Shown: positions 7,560-14,724 of the stretch, piece by piece
Numbering within the stretch: the stretch's first letter is position 1
Layout: each line of letters starts with the position of its first letter
NCBI GenBank assembly: GCA_016938875.1
Contig: JAFGTV010000014.1
Span: 1-33,534, forward strand
Direction of reading: 5' to 3'
Source of the DNA: Paracoccaceae bacterium
GTDB lineage: Bacteria > Pseudomonadota > Alphaproteobacteria > Rhodobacterales > Rhodobacteraceae
Length of the DNA: 33,534 nt
Notes under the pieces: generated by a model
The model's database searches: none
The model's input: only the letters and a program-made list of their open reading frames with translations
Told to the model about the DNA's origin: nothing
Program-made: the position numbers and the translations under genes

Positions 7560-8978
7560 ATGCTCAACCCCGTCACCGATGCCCTTGCCGACGATCTGCG
7601 CGCCCGACTGCCCCAGTCCGCCTTTCGCCCGCTGACCCCGACCTATCTGGAGGAACCGCGCGGGCGCTATGTCGGGCAGGGCGGTCTGTTGCTGGCGCCG
7701 GGTTCGACCCAAGAGGTGGCGACGATCGTGCGCGCCTGTGCGGCGGCGCGGGTCGGGATCGTGCCCTATGGCGGCGGCACCGGGCTGGTGGGGGGACAGA
7801 TCCTGCCCCAGGGGCCCGCGCCGGTTATCGTGACGCTGGAACGCATGCGCGCGATCCGGGCGATTTATCCCACCGAAAACGTGCTGCTGGCCGAGGCCGG
7901 CGCGATCCTGGCCGATGTCCAGACCGCCGCCCAAGAGGCCGGGCGGCTGTTCCCGCTCTCGCTGGCCTCCGAAGGGTCGGCGCGGGTTGGCGGCGTGCTG
8001 TCGACCAATGCGGGCGGGGTGAACGTGCTGCGCTATGGCAATGCGCGCGACCTGTGTCTGGGCATCGAGGCGGTCCTGCCCGACGGGTCGATCCTGAACG
8101 GGCTGAAACGGCTGCGAAAGGACAATACCGGATACGATTTGCGCCACCTGCTGATCGGGGCCGAGGGGACGCTGGGCATCCTTACCGCCGCCGCGCTGAA
8201 ACTGGTCCCGCGACCCGCGCGCAGCGGGGCGGCCCTGTTGGCGGTGCGCGATGCCCAGGCCGCGCTGGATCTGCTGGCCATGGCCGGGGCGCGGATCGGC
8301 GCGGGCGTGTCGGCCTTTGAGCTGATGCACCGCATGGGTCTGGATTTCCTGGCCGAGACGATGCCGGATGTTCGCCTGCCCTTTGCGTCGCCGCCCGAGT
8401 GGTGCGTGCTGATCGAACTGGGCCTTGGCGCGGATCAGGATCCCGCCGCGGCGCTCGAGGGGCTTTTCGCCGAGGCGTTTGAGGCCGGGCTGGTCAGCGA
8501 CGGCCTGATCGCCCAGTCCGAGGCGCAGCGGACAGAGTTCTGGGCGGTGCGCGAAAGCATCCCGCTGGCCAATCGGCGGATCGGCGCGATCTCGTCGCAC
8601 GACATCTCGGTGCCGCTCTCGGCGATCCCCGAGTTCATCGCGCGCGCAGGCCCCGCCCTGGCGAAACTGGGGCGGTTTCGCATCAACTGCTTTGGCCATG
8701 TCGGCGACGGTAATCTGCATTACAACGTCTTTCCCATGCCCGGCGAAACCCGCGCAGATCACGAGGACAGGCGCGCAGACATCAAGCGCTGCGTGCATGA
8801 CCTGGTGCACGAACTTGGCGGGTCGGTCAGTGCCGAACACGGGGTGGGGCGGCTGAAGGTCGAGGATATGGAACGCTATGGCGATCCGGCCAAGCTGGCC
8901 GCGATGCGCGCGATCAAATCCGCCCTCGACCCCGCGGGCATCCTGAATCCCGGTGTGCTGTTGCGCGCCCCTGTCTAG
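7560..8978 (+). CDS. FAD-linked D-2-hydroxyacid dehydrogenase (GlcD/D-2-hydroxyglutarate dehydrogenase type)
   Basis: Flavoprotein oxidising a D-2-hydroxy acid (lactate, glycolate or 2-hydroxyglutarate). An N-terminal FAD-binding (PCMH) domain carries GGGTGLVGG at residues 71-79, then LSLASEGSARVGG and GAEGTLGILT. The C-terminal FAD-oxidase domain has GHVGDGNLHYN (metal/substrate histidines near 380) and SAEHGVG near 425. I chose the ATG at 7560 because AAAGGA lies just upstream and the upstream extension is low-complexity; this gives 472 residues. It lies 89 bases after the acetyltransferase. The family is clear; substrate cannot be told from sequence, and no iron-sulfur partner (GlcF-like) is adjacent, which favours a single-subunit enzyme. 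Confidence 0.9.
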   Translation: MLNPVTDALADDLRARLPQSAFRPLTPTYLEEPRGRYVGQGGLLLAPGSTQEVATIVRACAAARVGIVPYGGGTGLVGGQILPQGPAPVIVTLERMRAIRAIYPTENVLLAEAGAILADVQTAAQEAGRLFPLSLASEGSARVGGVLSTNAGGVNVLRYGNARDLCLGIEAVLPDGSILNGLKRLRKDNTGYDLRHLLIGAEGTLGILTAAALKLVPRPARSGAALLAVRDAQAALDLLAMAGARIGAGVSAFELMHRMGLDFLAETMPDVRLPFASPPEWCVLIELGLGADQDPAAALEGLFAEAFEAGLVSDGLIAQSEAQRTEFWAVRESIPLANRRIGAISSHDISVPLSAIPEFIARAGPALAKLGRFRINCFGHVGDGNLHYNVFPMPGETRADHEDRRADIKRCVHDLVHELGGSVSAEHGVGRLKVEDMERYGDPAKLAAMRAIKSALDPAGILNPGVLLRAPV

Positions 8979-9076
8979 GGGCGGCGCGGGCGGCGTCGTG
9001 GGTCTCCGGACCAAGAAAAAGACAGGGGGCACGAGAAAATCCCGGCCCCCTTCTTCTGGTTGAAAATATCCAGAAA

Positions 9077-9092
9077 ACGCGCGTCAGCGCGT
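9077..9092 (-). terminator. Probable apt terminator hairpin
   Basis: Perfect six-base arms ACGCGC and GCGCGT flank a four-base loop, five bases after the apt stop codon. Read in the apt direction the stem is followed by TTTC, then ATATTTTC a little further on. The sequence GTTGAAAATA just beyond (9059-9068) also occurs beyond the tldD terminator at 2324-2333. Confidence 0.45.
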
Positions 9093-9097
9093 CCCGG

Positions 9098-9637
9098 TCA
9101 CAGCCCGCCGTAGGCGCACAGCGCGTGCACGTCCATGCCCATCGCCTCTAGCCGGCGGCGACCGCCCAGGTCCGGCAAGTCGACGATAAAGGCGCAGCCG
9201 ATGACCTCGGCGCCCAGCCGTTCGCACAGTTTGATCCCCGCCTCGGCGGTGCCACCGGTGGCCAGCAGATCGTCGACGATCAGCACTTTCTCCCCGGGTG
9301 CCAGGGCGTCGTCATGGATCTCGACGATGGCCTCGCCATATTCCAGCTTGTATTCCTCTGCGATGGTGGCCGCGGGCAGCTTGCCCTTTTTGCGCACCGG
9401 CACGAAGCCCTTGGAGAGTTGGTGCGCGATCGCGCCGCCCAGGATGAACCCGCGCGCCTCCAGGCCCACGACCTTGTCGATCTGGGCGCCGGCATAGGGA
9501 TTCAGCATCTGGTCGATCGCCATGCGAAAGCCGCGCGGATCGGCGAAAAGCGTTGTGACATCGCGGAACATGATCCCCTCGTGGGGGAAGTCGACGATGG
9601 TTCGGATGTAGTCCTTGACGCTGTTTGTCTGCGGCAT
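9098..9637 (-). CDS. apt: Adenine phosphoribosyltransferase
   Basis: Converts adenine and PRPP to AMP (purine salvage). The 179-residue product matches the family length (E. coli about 183). [15 protein letters not shown] near the N-terminus is the Apt signature, [14 protein letters not shown] follows, and the PRPP-binding loop [14 protein letters not shown] is at 118-131. The start at 9637 is chosen over an upstream ATG because it has a GAGAGG ribosome site and gives the standard [14 protein letters not shown] start. It lies downstream of mtnP on the same strand, so adenine released from methylthioadenosine can be recycled. The two are separated by about 510 bases holding a small gene on the opposite strand. 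Confidence 0.96.
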   Translation of the reverse strand: MPQTNSVKDYIRTIVDFPHEGIMFRDVTTLFADPRGFRMAIDQMLNPYAGAQIDKVVGLEARGFILGGAIAHQLSKGFVPVRKKGKLPAATIAEEYKLEYGEAIVEIHDDALAPGEKVLIVDDLLATGGTAEAGIKLCERLGAEVIGCAFIVDLPDLGGRRRLEAMGMDVHALCAYGGL

Positions 9638-9730
9638 CGCCGGGCCCTCTCGATCTGGATCACGGGGCACGGTTTGGCCCATGGCGCGCGGGCGCGCAAG
9701 GGCCACGATTGCCGCAAGGGGGCGTCCTGA

Positions 9731-9847
9731 TCAGCCGCGCGAGCGGCGCAAAGGCCGGTAAAAGCGGTTGGAAATCCAGCTCAGATGCGGTTTGCGCCAG
9801 TCCATACGGTCGCGCAGAAGAAAGGCCTGGGCCGATTGAAGGTTCAT
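9731..9847 (-). CDS. Possible 38-residue basic small protein
   Basis: Short frame upstream of apt starting MNLQSAQAFLLRDRMDW and ending FYRPLRRSRG. AAGGGA lies about ten bases before the ATG and codon use resembles the surrounding genes. The product is tryptophan- and arginine-rich with a strongly basic C-terminus. I do not recognise it. It could be part of the apt leader transcript. Without conservation data it is only a candidate. Confidence 0.3.
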   Translation of the reverse strand: MNLQSAQAFLLRDRMDWRKPHLSWISNRFYRPLRRSRG

Positions 9848-9904
9848 TTCCCTATTCCCTTGTGTTTTGTTTTGCCGCAGAAACGTATCGCGGTGCACTA
9901 TCCA

Positions 9905-9916
9905 ATGTATATACAT
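9905..9916. promoter_or_regulatory. 12-base perfect palindrome, possible operator
   Basis: ATGTATATACAT is fully symmetric and AT-rich in GC-rich surroundings. It lies 40 bases before the start of the RHH-like gene on plus and about 60 bases before the possible small gene on minus. Ribbon-helix-helix proteins commonly bind short symmetric sites in their own promoters, so autoregulation is plausible (inference). Confidence 0.4.
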
Positions 9917-9956
9917 CGCATAGGCAAAAAATCAAGGTTCGGGAGTGTCGGACCCC

Positions 9957-10121
9957 ATGGGCAAGAAGACCGGCAAGAAGGACAGCCAGCTTGTCCTGCG
10001 CCTGGACAAGGGCGAACGCGACGCCTTCGTCGAGCTGTGCAAGGCCCTGGATACCAGCGCGGCGCGTGAGATCCGGGCCTTCATCCGCGGTTTCATGAAG
10101 GAGCATGAGGGGCAGGGCTGA
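9957..10121 (+). CDS. Small ribbon-helix-helix-like protein (54 residues)
   Basis: Lysine-rich start MGKKTGKKD, then QLVLRLDKGERDAFVELC, then DTSAAREIRAFIRGFMKEH. A short strand, followed by helix, turn with conserved-looking DTSAAREIR, and a second helix, is the layout of CopG/Arc-type ribbon-helix-helix DNA-binding proteins. The predicted strand is QLVLRL at 11-16. GGGAG lies about a dozen bases upstream of the ATG. It is encoded in the spacer between mtnP and apt on the opposite strand and has no toxin-like partner next to it. The palindrome at 9905-9916 may be its operator. The fold assignment is by pattern only. Confidence 0.65.
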   Translation: MGKKTGKKDSQLVLRLDKGERDAFVELCKALDTSAAREIRAFIRGFMKEHEGQG

Positions 10122-10151
10122 TCCCGCCCCCCGTCGCATCCTGTGCGCGCG

Positions 10152-11024
10152 TCAGCCGTTCAGCACGCGCCCGGCAACCGCGTCCAGCCGCGCCAGCACC
10201 GCCGGATCGCGTTTTTCCGGCGCGGTGATCAGCGCGTATTCCAGCGCGGTATCGCAGCCCTTTTCGCACGGCGTGTGCGCGCCCAGCAGCTTGGGCAGGC
10301 GGGCAACCATGGCGCGGGCCTTTTCGGCGTTGCCGACCAGGGTCTTGACGATATCGGCCACCTCGACCGCGTCATGGTCGGGGTGCCAGCAGTCGTAATC
10401 GGTGACCATGGCGATCGAGGCATAGCAAAGCTCTGCCTCGCGGGCCAATTTCGCCTCGGGCATGTTGGTCATGCCGATCACATCACAGCCCCAGTTTTCG
10501 CGGTAGAGCTTTGATTCCGCCAGGGTCGAGAACTGCGGCCCCTCCATCGCCAGGTAGGTGCCGCCCTGGTGGACGGTGATCCCCTCGTCGCGGGCGGCTT
10601 GCAGGCAATGGGCCGACAGGCGCCCGCAGGTCGGGTGCGCCACGCTGACATGGGCCACGCAGCCGGGGCCGAAAAAGCTCTTGTCGCGGGCAAAGGTGCG
10701 GTCGATGAACTGATCCACCACGACGAAATCGCCCGGCGCCAACTCTTCGCGGAACGATCCGCAGGCGGACACGGACACGACATCGGTCGCCCCCAGCCGT
10801 TTCAGCGCGTCGATATTGGCGCGATAGGGCACCGAACTGGGCGAATGGACGTGGCCGCGCCCGTGGCGCGGCAGAAAGGCCATTTTCACCCCGTCCAATG
10901 TGCCGGTCAAAATCTCGTCCGACGGCGTGCCCCAGGGGCTCTGCACCGCCTGCCAGCGCGCGTCCTGCAACCCGTCGATGTCATAGACACCCGAGCCACC
11001 GATTACCGCGATCATTCGTTCCAT
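10152..11024 (-). CDS. mtnP: S-methyl-5'-thioadenosine phosphorylase
   Basis: Cleaves methylthioadenosine, a by-product of polyamine and other SAM-dependent synthesis, into adenine and methylthioribose 1-phosphate. The 290-residue protein starts MERMIAVIGGSGVYDIDGL and has the family's PRHGRGH, PYRANIDALKRLGAT, SVSACGSFREELAPGD, MEGPQFSTLAES and GMTNMPEAKLAREAELCYAS motifs. The last of these, with DYDCWHPDHDAV, is characteristic of MTAP rather than other purine phosphorylases. The ATG at 11024 is chosen because upstream sequence is not MTAP-like. Apt downstream on the same strand would use the adenine product. Confidence 0.95.
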   Translation of the reverse strand: MERMIAVIGGSGVYDIDGLQDARWQAVQSPWGTPSDEILTGTLDGVKMAFLPRHGRGHVHSPSSVPYRANIDALKRLGATDVVSVSACGSFREELAPGDFVVVDQFIDRTFARDKSFFGPGCVAHVSVAHPTCGRLSAHCLQAARDEGITVHQGGTYLAMEGPQFSTLAESKLYRENWGCDVIGMTNMPEAKLAREAELCYASIAMVTDYDCWHPDHDAVEVADIVKTLVGNAEKARAMVARLPKLLGAHTPCEKGCDTALEYALITAPEKRDPAVLARLDAVAGRVLNG

Positions 11025-11215
11025 GTCATCCGCCCCTTTTGTTGAAATGGCATGCGGCCCCCGTTTTGGGATGTCTGGGCGCAGAAGGGAAGCCGCAGGA
11101 CTGCCGCAGGCGTGGATTAAGCGCAAAAGCGGAAAAATTATGCGCGGCGGCTTTCGCTGAGGGTGCAAATCGGCTATGCGCGGGGTTCCCTTAGCCCCGA
11201 TCCCAGGACTGTTCC

Positions 11216-12844
11216 ATGCCCCGCTCTCTGCTTGCGGCATTCGCCGAGCGTTATTCCCTGTCCGACATTTCGACCGCGACCGATCACCTGACGCCCGGTC
11301 GGCTCAAGACCGAGTTGCTGGCGGGGCTGACCGTGGCACTGGCGCTGGTGCCCGAGGCGGTGGCCTTTGCCTTTGTTGCCGGGGTGCATCCGTTGGTGGG
11401 GCTTTACGCGGCGTTCCTGGTCGGGCTGATCACGGCGCTGATCGGCGGACGGCCCGGGATGATCTCGGGGGCGACGGGGGCGCTGGCGGTGGTGATGGTC
11501 GCGCTGGTGGCCGATCACGGGGTGGAATACCTGTTCGCGACCGTGGTGTTGATGGGGATCTTGCAGATCCTGGCGGGGGTTTTCCGACTGGGCAAATTCA
11601 TCCGCGTGGTGCCGCATCCGGTCATGCTGGGCTTTGTCAACGGGCTGGCCATCGTGATTTTCCTGGCCCAGCTTGCGCAGTTCAAGGTGCCCGGCACGGT
11701 CGAGATGTCGGCCCATGGCGCGCCGGGGGGGCAATGGATGACGGGGATGCCCCTGGCGGTCATGCTGGGGCTGGTGGGACTGACCATGGCGATCATCTGG
11801 GCCACGCCCAAGGTGACGCGCGCGATCCCGGCGCCGCTGGCGGGCATTGGCATCGTGGCGGCGATCGTCATCGTCTTTGGCGTCGACGTGCCGCGGGTGG
11901 GCGATCTGGCCTCGATCCAGGGCGGGCTGCCGCAATTTCACATTCCCATGGTGCCGCTGACCCTTGAGACGCTGGAGATCATCTTTCCCTATGCGCTGAT
12001 CCTGGCGGCCATCGGCCTGATCGAAAGCCTGCTGACGCTGAACCTGGTTGGCGAGATTACCGGCCAGCGCGGCGGGGCCAGCCAGGAATGCGTGGCCCAG
12101 GGGCTGGCCAACACGGTCACCGGGTTTTTCGGCGGCATGGGCGGTTGCGCGATGATCGGCCAGTCGATGATCAACGTGAAATCGGGCGGGCGGATGCGGC
12201 TTTCGGGGCTGTCTGCGGCGCTGTTTCTGTTGATCTTCATCGTGCTGGCCGCGCCGCTGATCGAGCAGATCCCGCTGGCCGCCCTGGTGGGCGTGATGTT
12301 CATGGTGGTGATCGGCACCTTTGCTTGGCAGTCGCTCAAGATCATGCGCAAGGTGCCCAAGGCCGACGCGCTGGTGATCGTTCTGGTGACGATCACGACG
12401 GTGGCCTATGACCTGGCGATCGCGGTGGTCGTGGGCGTCATCGTTTCGGCGCTGGAATATGCCTGGACCAACGCCCAGCGGATCCACGCGCGCAGCTATG
12501 AAACCCCCGAGGGGGCCAAGGTCTATCAGATCGAGGGGCCGCTGTTTTTCGCCTCGACCGACGGGTTCATGGAACTGTTCACCCCCGAGACCGACCCGAC
12601 CCGCGTGATCGTCGATTTCGCCGACAGCCGGGTTGCCGATCAGTCCGCCCTGACCGCGATCGAGGCCCTGGCAGAGAAGTACGAGGCCGCCGGAAAGACC
12701 ATCCAGTTGCGCCATCTCAGCCGGGATTGCCACCAGTTGCTGACCAAGGCAGGGCAGTTGATGATCGATTCCGACGACGACCCCGATTACCAGATCGCCA
12801 CCAACTATTCGGTGCGCACCGGGGTTCTGGGCTCGGGGCACTGA
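11216..12844 (+). CDS. SulP-family anion transporter with STAS domain
   Basis: Inner-membrane SulP/SLC26 transporter of 542 residues. The N-terminal part holds many hydrophobic segments, including [31 protein letters not shown], a typical SulP opening shown here only in part by [39 protein letters not shown] near the middle is the usual SulP loop region. The C-terminal STAS domain covers roughly residues 420-540, with [19 protein letters not shown]. Family members carry sulfate, bicarbonate or other anions; the substrate cannot be read from sequence. AGGA lies seven bases before the ATG. It is divergent from mtnP across a 191-base spacer, with no regulator nearby. Confidence 0.92.
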   Translation: MPRSLLAAFAERYSLSDISTATDHLTPGRLKTELLAGLTVALALVPEAVAFAFVAGVHPLVGLYAAFLVGLITALIGGRPGMISGATGALAVVMVALVADHGVEYLFATVVLMGILQILAGVFRLGKFIRVVPHPVMLGFVNGLAIVIFLAQLAQFKVPGTVEMSAHGAPGGQWMTGMPLAVMLGLVGLTMAIIWATPKVTRAIPAPLAGIGIVAAIVIVFGVDVPRVGDLASIQGGLPQFHIPMVPLTLETLEIIFPYALILAAIGLIESLLTLNLVGEITGQRGGASQECVAQGLANTVTGFFGGMGGCAMIGQSMINVKSGGRMRLSGLSAALFLLIFIVLAAPLIEQIPLAALVGVMFMVVIGTFAWQSLKIMRKVPKADALVIVLVTITTVAYDLAIAVVVGVIVSALEYAWTNAQRIHARSYETPEGAKVYQIEGPLFFASTDGFMELFTPETDPTRVIVDFADSRVADQSALTAIEALAEKYEAAGKTIQLRHLSRDCHQLLTKAGQLMIDSDDDPDYQIATNYSVRTGVLGSGH

Positions 12845-12848
12845 GGGA

Positions 12849-13454
12849 TCATTCGTCGGGGCGTTTCAACTCGAAAACCTCGCGGATGACGGCATAATCG
12901 CGGTATCCCATGCGCGCCAAGGGCTGGAACCGGGTCACGTCGAACCGCCCCCCGGTCAGGCAATCGTCGCGCATGTGCACGCCCGTGACCTCGCCGAAAA
13001 CGGCGAAATTGGCCGCGCCGGGCAGCTGCACGATCTGGGTCAGGCGACATTCCAGGTTGGCGGGGGCGGCGGCCACGCGGGCACAGGGGATCGTGTCGCA
13101 GGGGACCTTTTCCAGGCCGGCATGGGTGAACTCGTCCACCTCGCGCGGCCAGGGGCCCGAGGTGTCGTTCATCGCGTCCCGCATCGCGTATTCCACGATA
13201 TTGACGCAAAATACCCCGGTCTCGCGGATGTTGGCGACGCTGTCCTTGGTGCCGTCGCGATCGGGCTTGGCCGAGGTCGAGGAAAACATCACCTGCGGCG
13301 GCTCATAGGCCACCGCGTTGAAGAAGGAATAGGGCGCCAGGTTGTCGGTGCCATCCGCGCCACGGGTGGAAATCCAGCCGATGGGGCGCGGCGTGACGAT
13401 GGCGTTGAACGGGTTGTGGGGCAGGCCGTGGCCATCTGCGGGGCGATAGAACAT
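12849..13454 (-). CDS. Flavin reductase-like FMN-binding protein
   Basis: Protein of 201 residues from the flavin reductase (split-barrel FMN-binding) family, of the subgroup usually annotated DIM6/NTAB. It starts MFYRPADGHGLPHNPF and has AIVTPRPIGWISTRG, then LAPYSFFNAVAYEPPQVMFS, the typical FMN-pocket sequence, and SGVFCVN-like strand text further on (read here as ETGVFCVNI). I chose the second of two close ATGs (13454), because AAAGGA sits at proper spacing before it. The gene converges on the SulP gene with only four bases between the stops. Reaction partner unknown. Confidence 0.88.
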   Translation of the reverse strand: MFYRPADGHGLPHNPFNAIVTPRPIGWISTRGADGTDNLAPYSFFNAVAYEPPQVMFSSTSAKPDRDGTKDSVANIRETGVFCVNIVEYAMRDAMNDTSGPWPREVDEFTHAGLEKVPCDTIPCARVAAAPANLECRLTQIVQLPGAANFAVFGEVTGVHMRDDCLTGGRFDVTRFQPLARMGYRDYAVIREVFELKRPDE

Positions 13455-13535
13455 GCGCATCCTTTCGGGGTGTTTGCCCCGGACATAGCCCCGTGCTAGG
13501 GGCGTTTCCAGCAACAACCGGCGGGGGGGCGGGAC

Positions 13536-14021
13536 GTGATCCGTCTGTCACAGGAACAGGCCAGCGACTATTGGGAGGTCGAGGCGCTTTACGATCTGTG
13601 CTTTGCGCCGGGGCGCGAGGCGCTGTCGTCCTACCGCTTGCGCGAGGGGGTCGCGCCGGTTTCCCCCCTGTGCCTGACCGCGCGCGACGCCGACGGGATC
13701 CTGGCCGCCGCGATCCGGTTCTGGCCGGTGCGCGTGGGCGGGGCAGAGGCGCTGTTGCTGGGCCCCATCGCGGTGCACCCCACCCGCCAGGGAGAGGGGC
13801 TGGGCGCGGCCCTGATCCGCGAGTCGCTGGAGCGCGCCCGGGCGTTGGGCCTGGCGCGGGTGATGCTGGTGGGGGACGCGCCCTATTACCGGCGGTTCGG
13901 GTTCGAAAAGCTGGACGCGGTCGAGATGCCGCCGCCGACGAACCCCGACCGGGTGCTGGGCATCGCGCTGGTGCCGGGGGCATGGGACGGGGTGGCGGGC
14001 CCGGTGACGCGCGCGGCATAG
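13536..14021 (+). CDS. GNAT N-acetyltransferase (YhbS type)
   Basis: Acetyltransferase of 161 residues starting at GTG 13536 (MIRLSQEQASDYWEVE). The acetyl-CoA site is seen in LGPIAVHPTRQGEGLGAALI (Q/R-x-x-G-x-G/A form), followed by LGLARVMLVGDAPYYRRFGF, the YhbS-like C-terminal motif. Substrate unknown. Divergent from the flavin reductase-like gene across about 80 bases. No SD of full strength, but the GGGGGGCGGG run lies just upstream. Confidence 0.87.
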   Translation: MIRLSQEQASDYWEVEALYDLCFAPGREALSSYRLREGVAPVSPLCLTARDADGILAAAIRFWPVRVGGAEALLLGPIAVHPTRQGEGLGAALIRESLERARALGLARVMLVGDAPYYRRFGFEKLDAVEMPPPTNPDRVLGIALVPGAWDGVAGPVTRAA

Positions 14022-14106
14022 ATCGCGGCGTCCGATCCGACGGCCCGTTGCGGTCCCAGGTCCGCAGTGCGGGGCAAGGCGGCCATTCGCGGTAAAAACG
14101 TGCTAC

Positions 14107-14126
14107 GCTTGGGCCGATACCCAAGC
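14107..14126. repeat. Hairpin in the leader of the VOC gene
   Basis: GCTTGGG (14107-14113) and CCCAAGC (14120-14126) form a perfect seven-base stem with a six-base loop, followed by TTTC and then the AAGGA ribosome site of the VOC gene. It may be a weak terminator of the preceding acetyltransferase gene or a leader hairpin. Confidence 0.35.
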
Positions 14127-14147
14127 TTTCGAAAAGGAACGCACAGA

Positions 14148-14564
14148 ATGATTGCCTACGTCACCTTTGGTGCTGACGACATCACGCGGGCAAAACGGTT
14201 TTATTCTGCGTTCCTGCCAGCCCTCGGTTACAGGCTTGAGGAGGGCCCTGAAGGGCTAAGCTATGCGCTGCCCGTAGAGCCGGGTCAGTCGGCCGCTCTG
14301 CCGGATTTCTACGTCAAAAGCCCCTTTGATGGACAACCGGCCTCGGCCGGGAACGGTACGATGGTTGCATTCGAGGCGCGCAGTCAGATGCAGGTTCGTG
14401 ACCTTTACGCGGCGGCACTTGCCGCAGGCGGCTCTGACGAGGGTCAGCCGGGGTTTCGCGCTGCGTATGGACCTCGTTTCTATGTTGGCTACCTTCGCGA
14501 CCCGCAAGGGAACAAGGTCGCATTGTTCGCCAGCAATCCGGACGAACCGGGACGAGACGGATAA
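14148..14564 (+). CDS. VOC-superfamily (glyoxalase-like) protein
   Basis: Protein of 138 residues with the paired beta-alpha-beta-beta-beta pattern of the vicinal oxygen chelate fold. It opens MIAYVTFGADDITRAKRFYSAF and closes RFYVGYLRDPQGNKVALFAS, both typical of glyoxalase/bleomycin-resistance-like proteins. The ATG at 14148 has AAGGA at good spacing. The DNA here (about 14100-14700) looks less GC-rich at third positions than its neighbours, with codons such as AGG, CTT and TCT, suggesting later acquisition. Metal ligands and substrate cannot be assigned with confidence. Confidence 0.82.
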   Translation: MIAYVTFGADDITRAKRFYSAFLPALGYRLEEGPEGLSYALPVEPGQSAALPDFYVKSPFDGQPASAGNGTMVAFEARSQMQVRDLYAAALAAGGSDEGQPGFRAAYGPRFYVGYLRDPQGNKVALFASNPDEPGRDG

Positions 14565-14724
14565 CGCAGGTTTCGCGGGGGATGAAAGCGACTGGTTCGC
14601 ATGCCAGACCTGTTGGCCGCGCAGCAAAAGCTCGTGTGCGCAGCGTGGCGGAACGATCTTGTCTCTCGCCTGACGCGCTGTGTTCGCAACGCGGACGGGG
14701 CGGGTGATCCGGTCGGTGCCGGTC

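Noticed and set aside
9098-9706. Longer apt start giving 23 extra N-terminal residues
   Set aside because: The extension is Arg/Pro-rich and unlike the family, whereas the start at 9637 has a ribosome site and gives the standard length.
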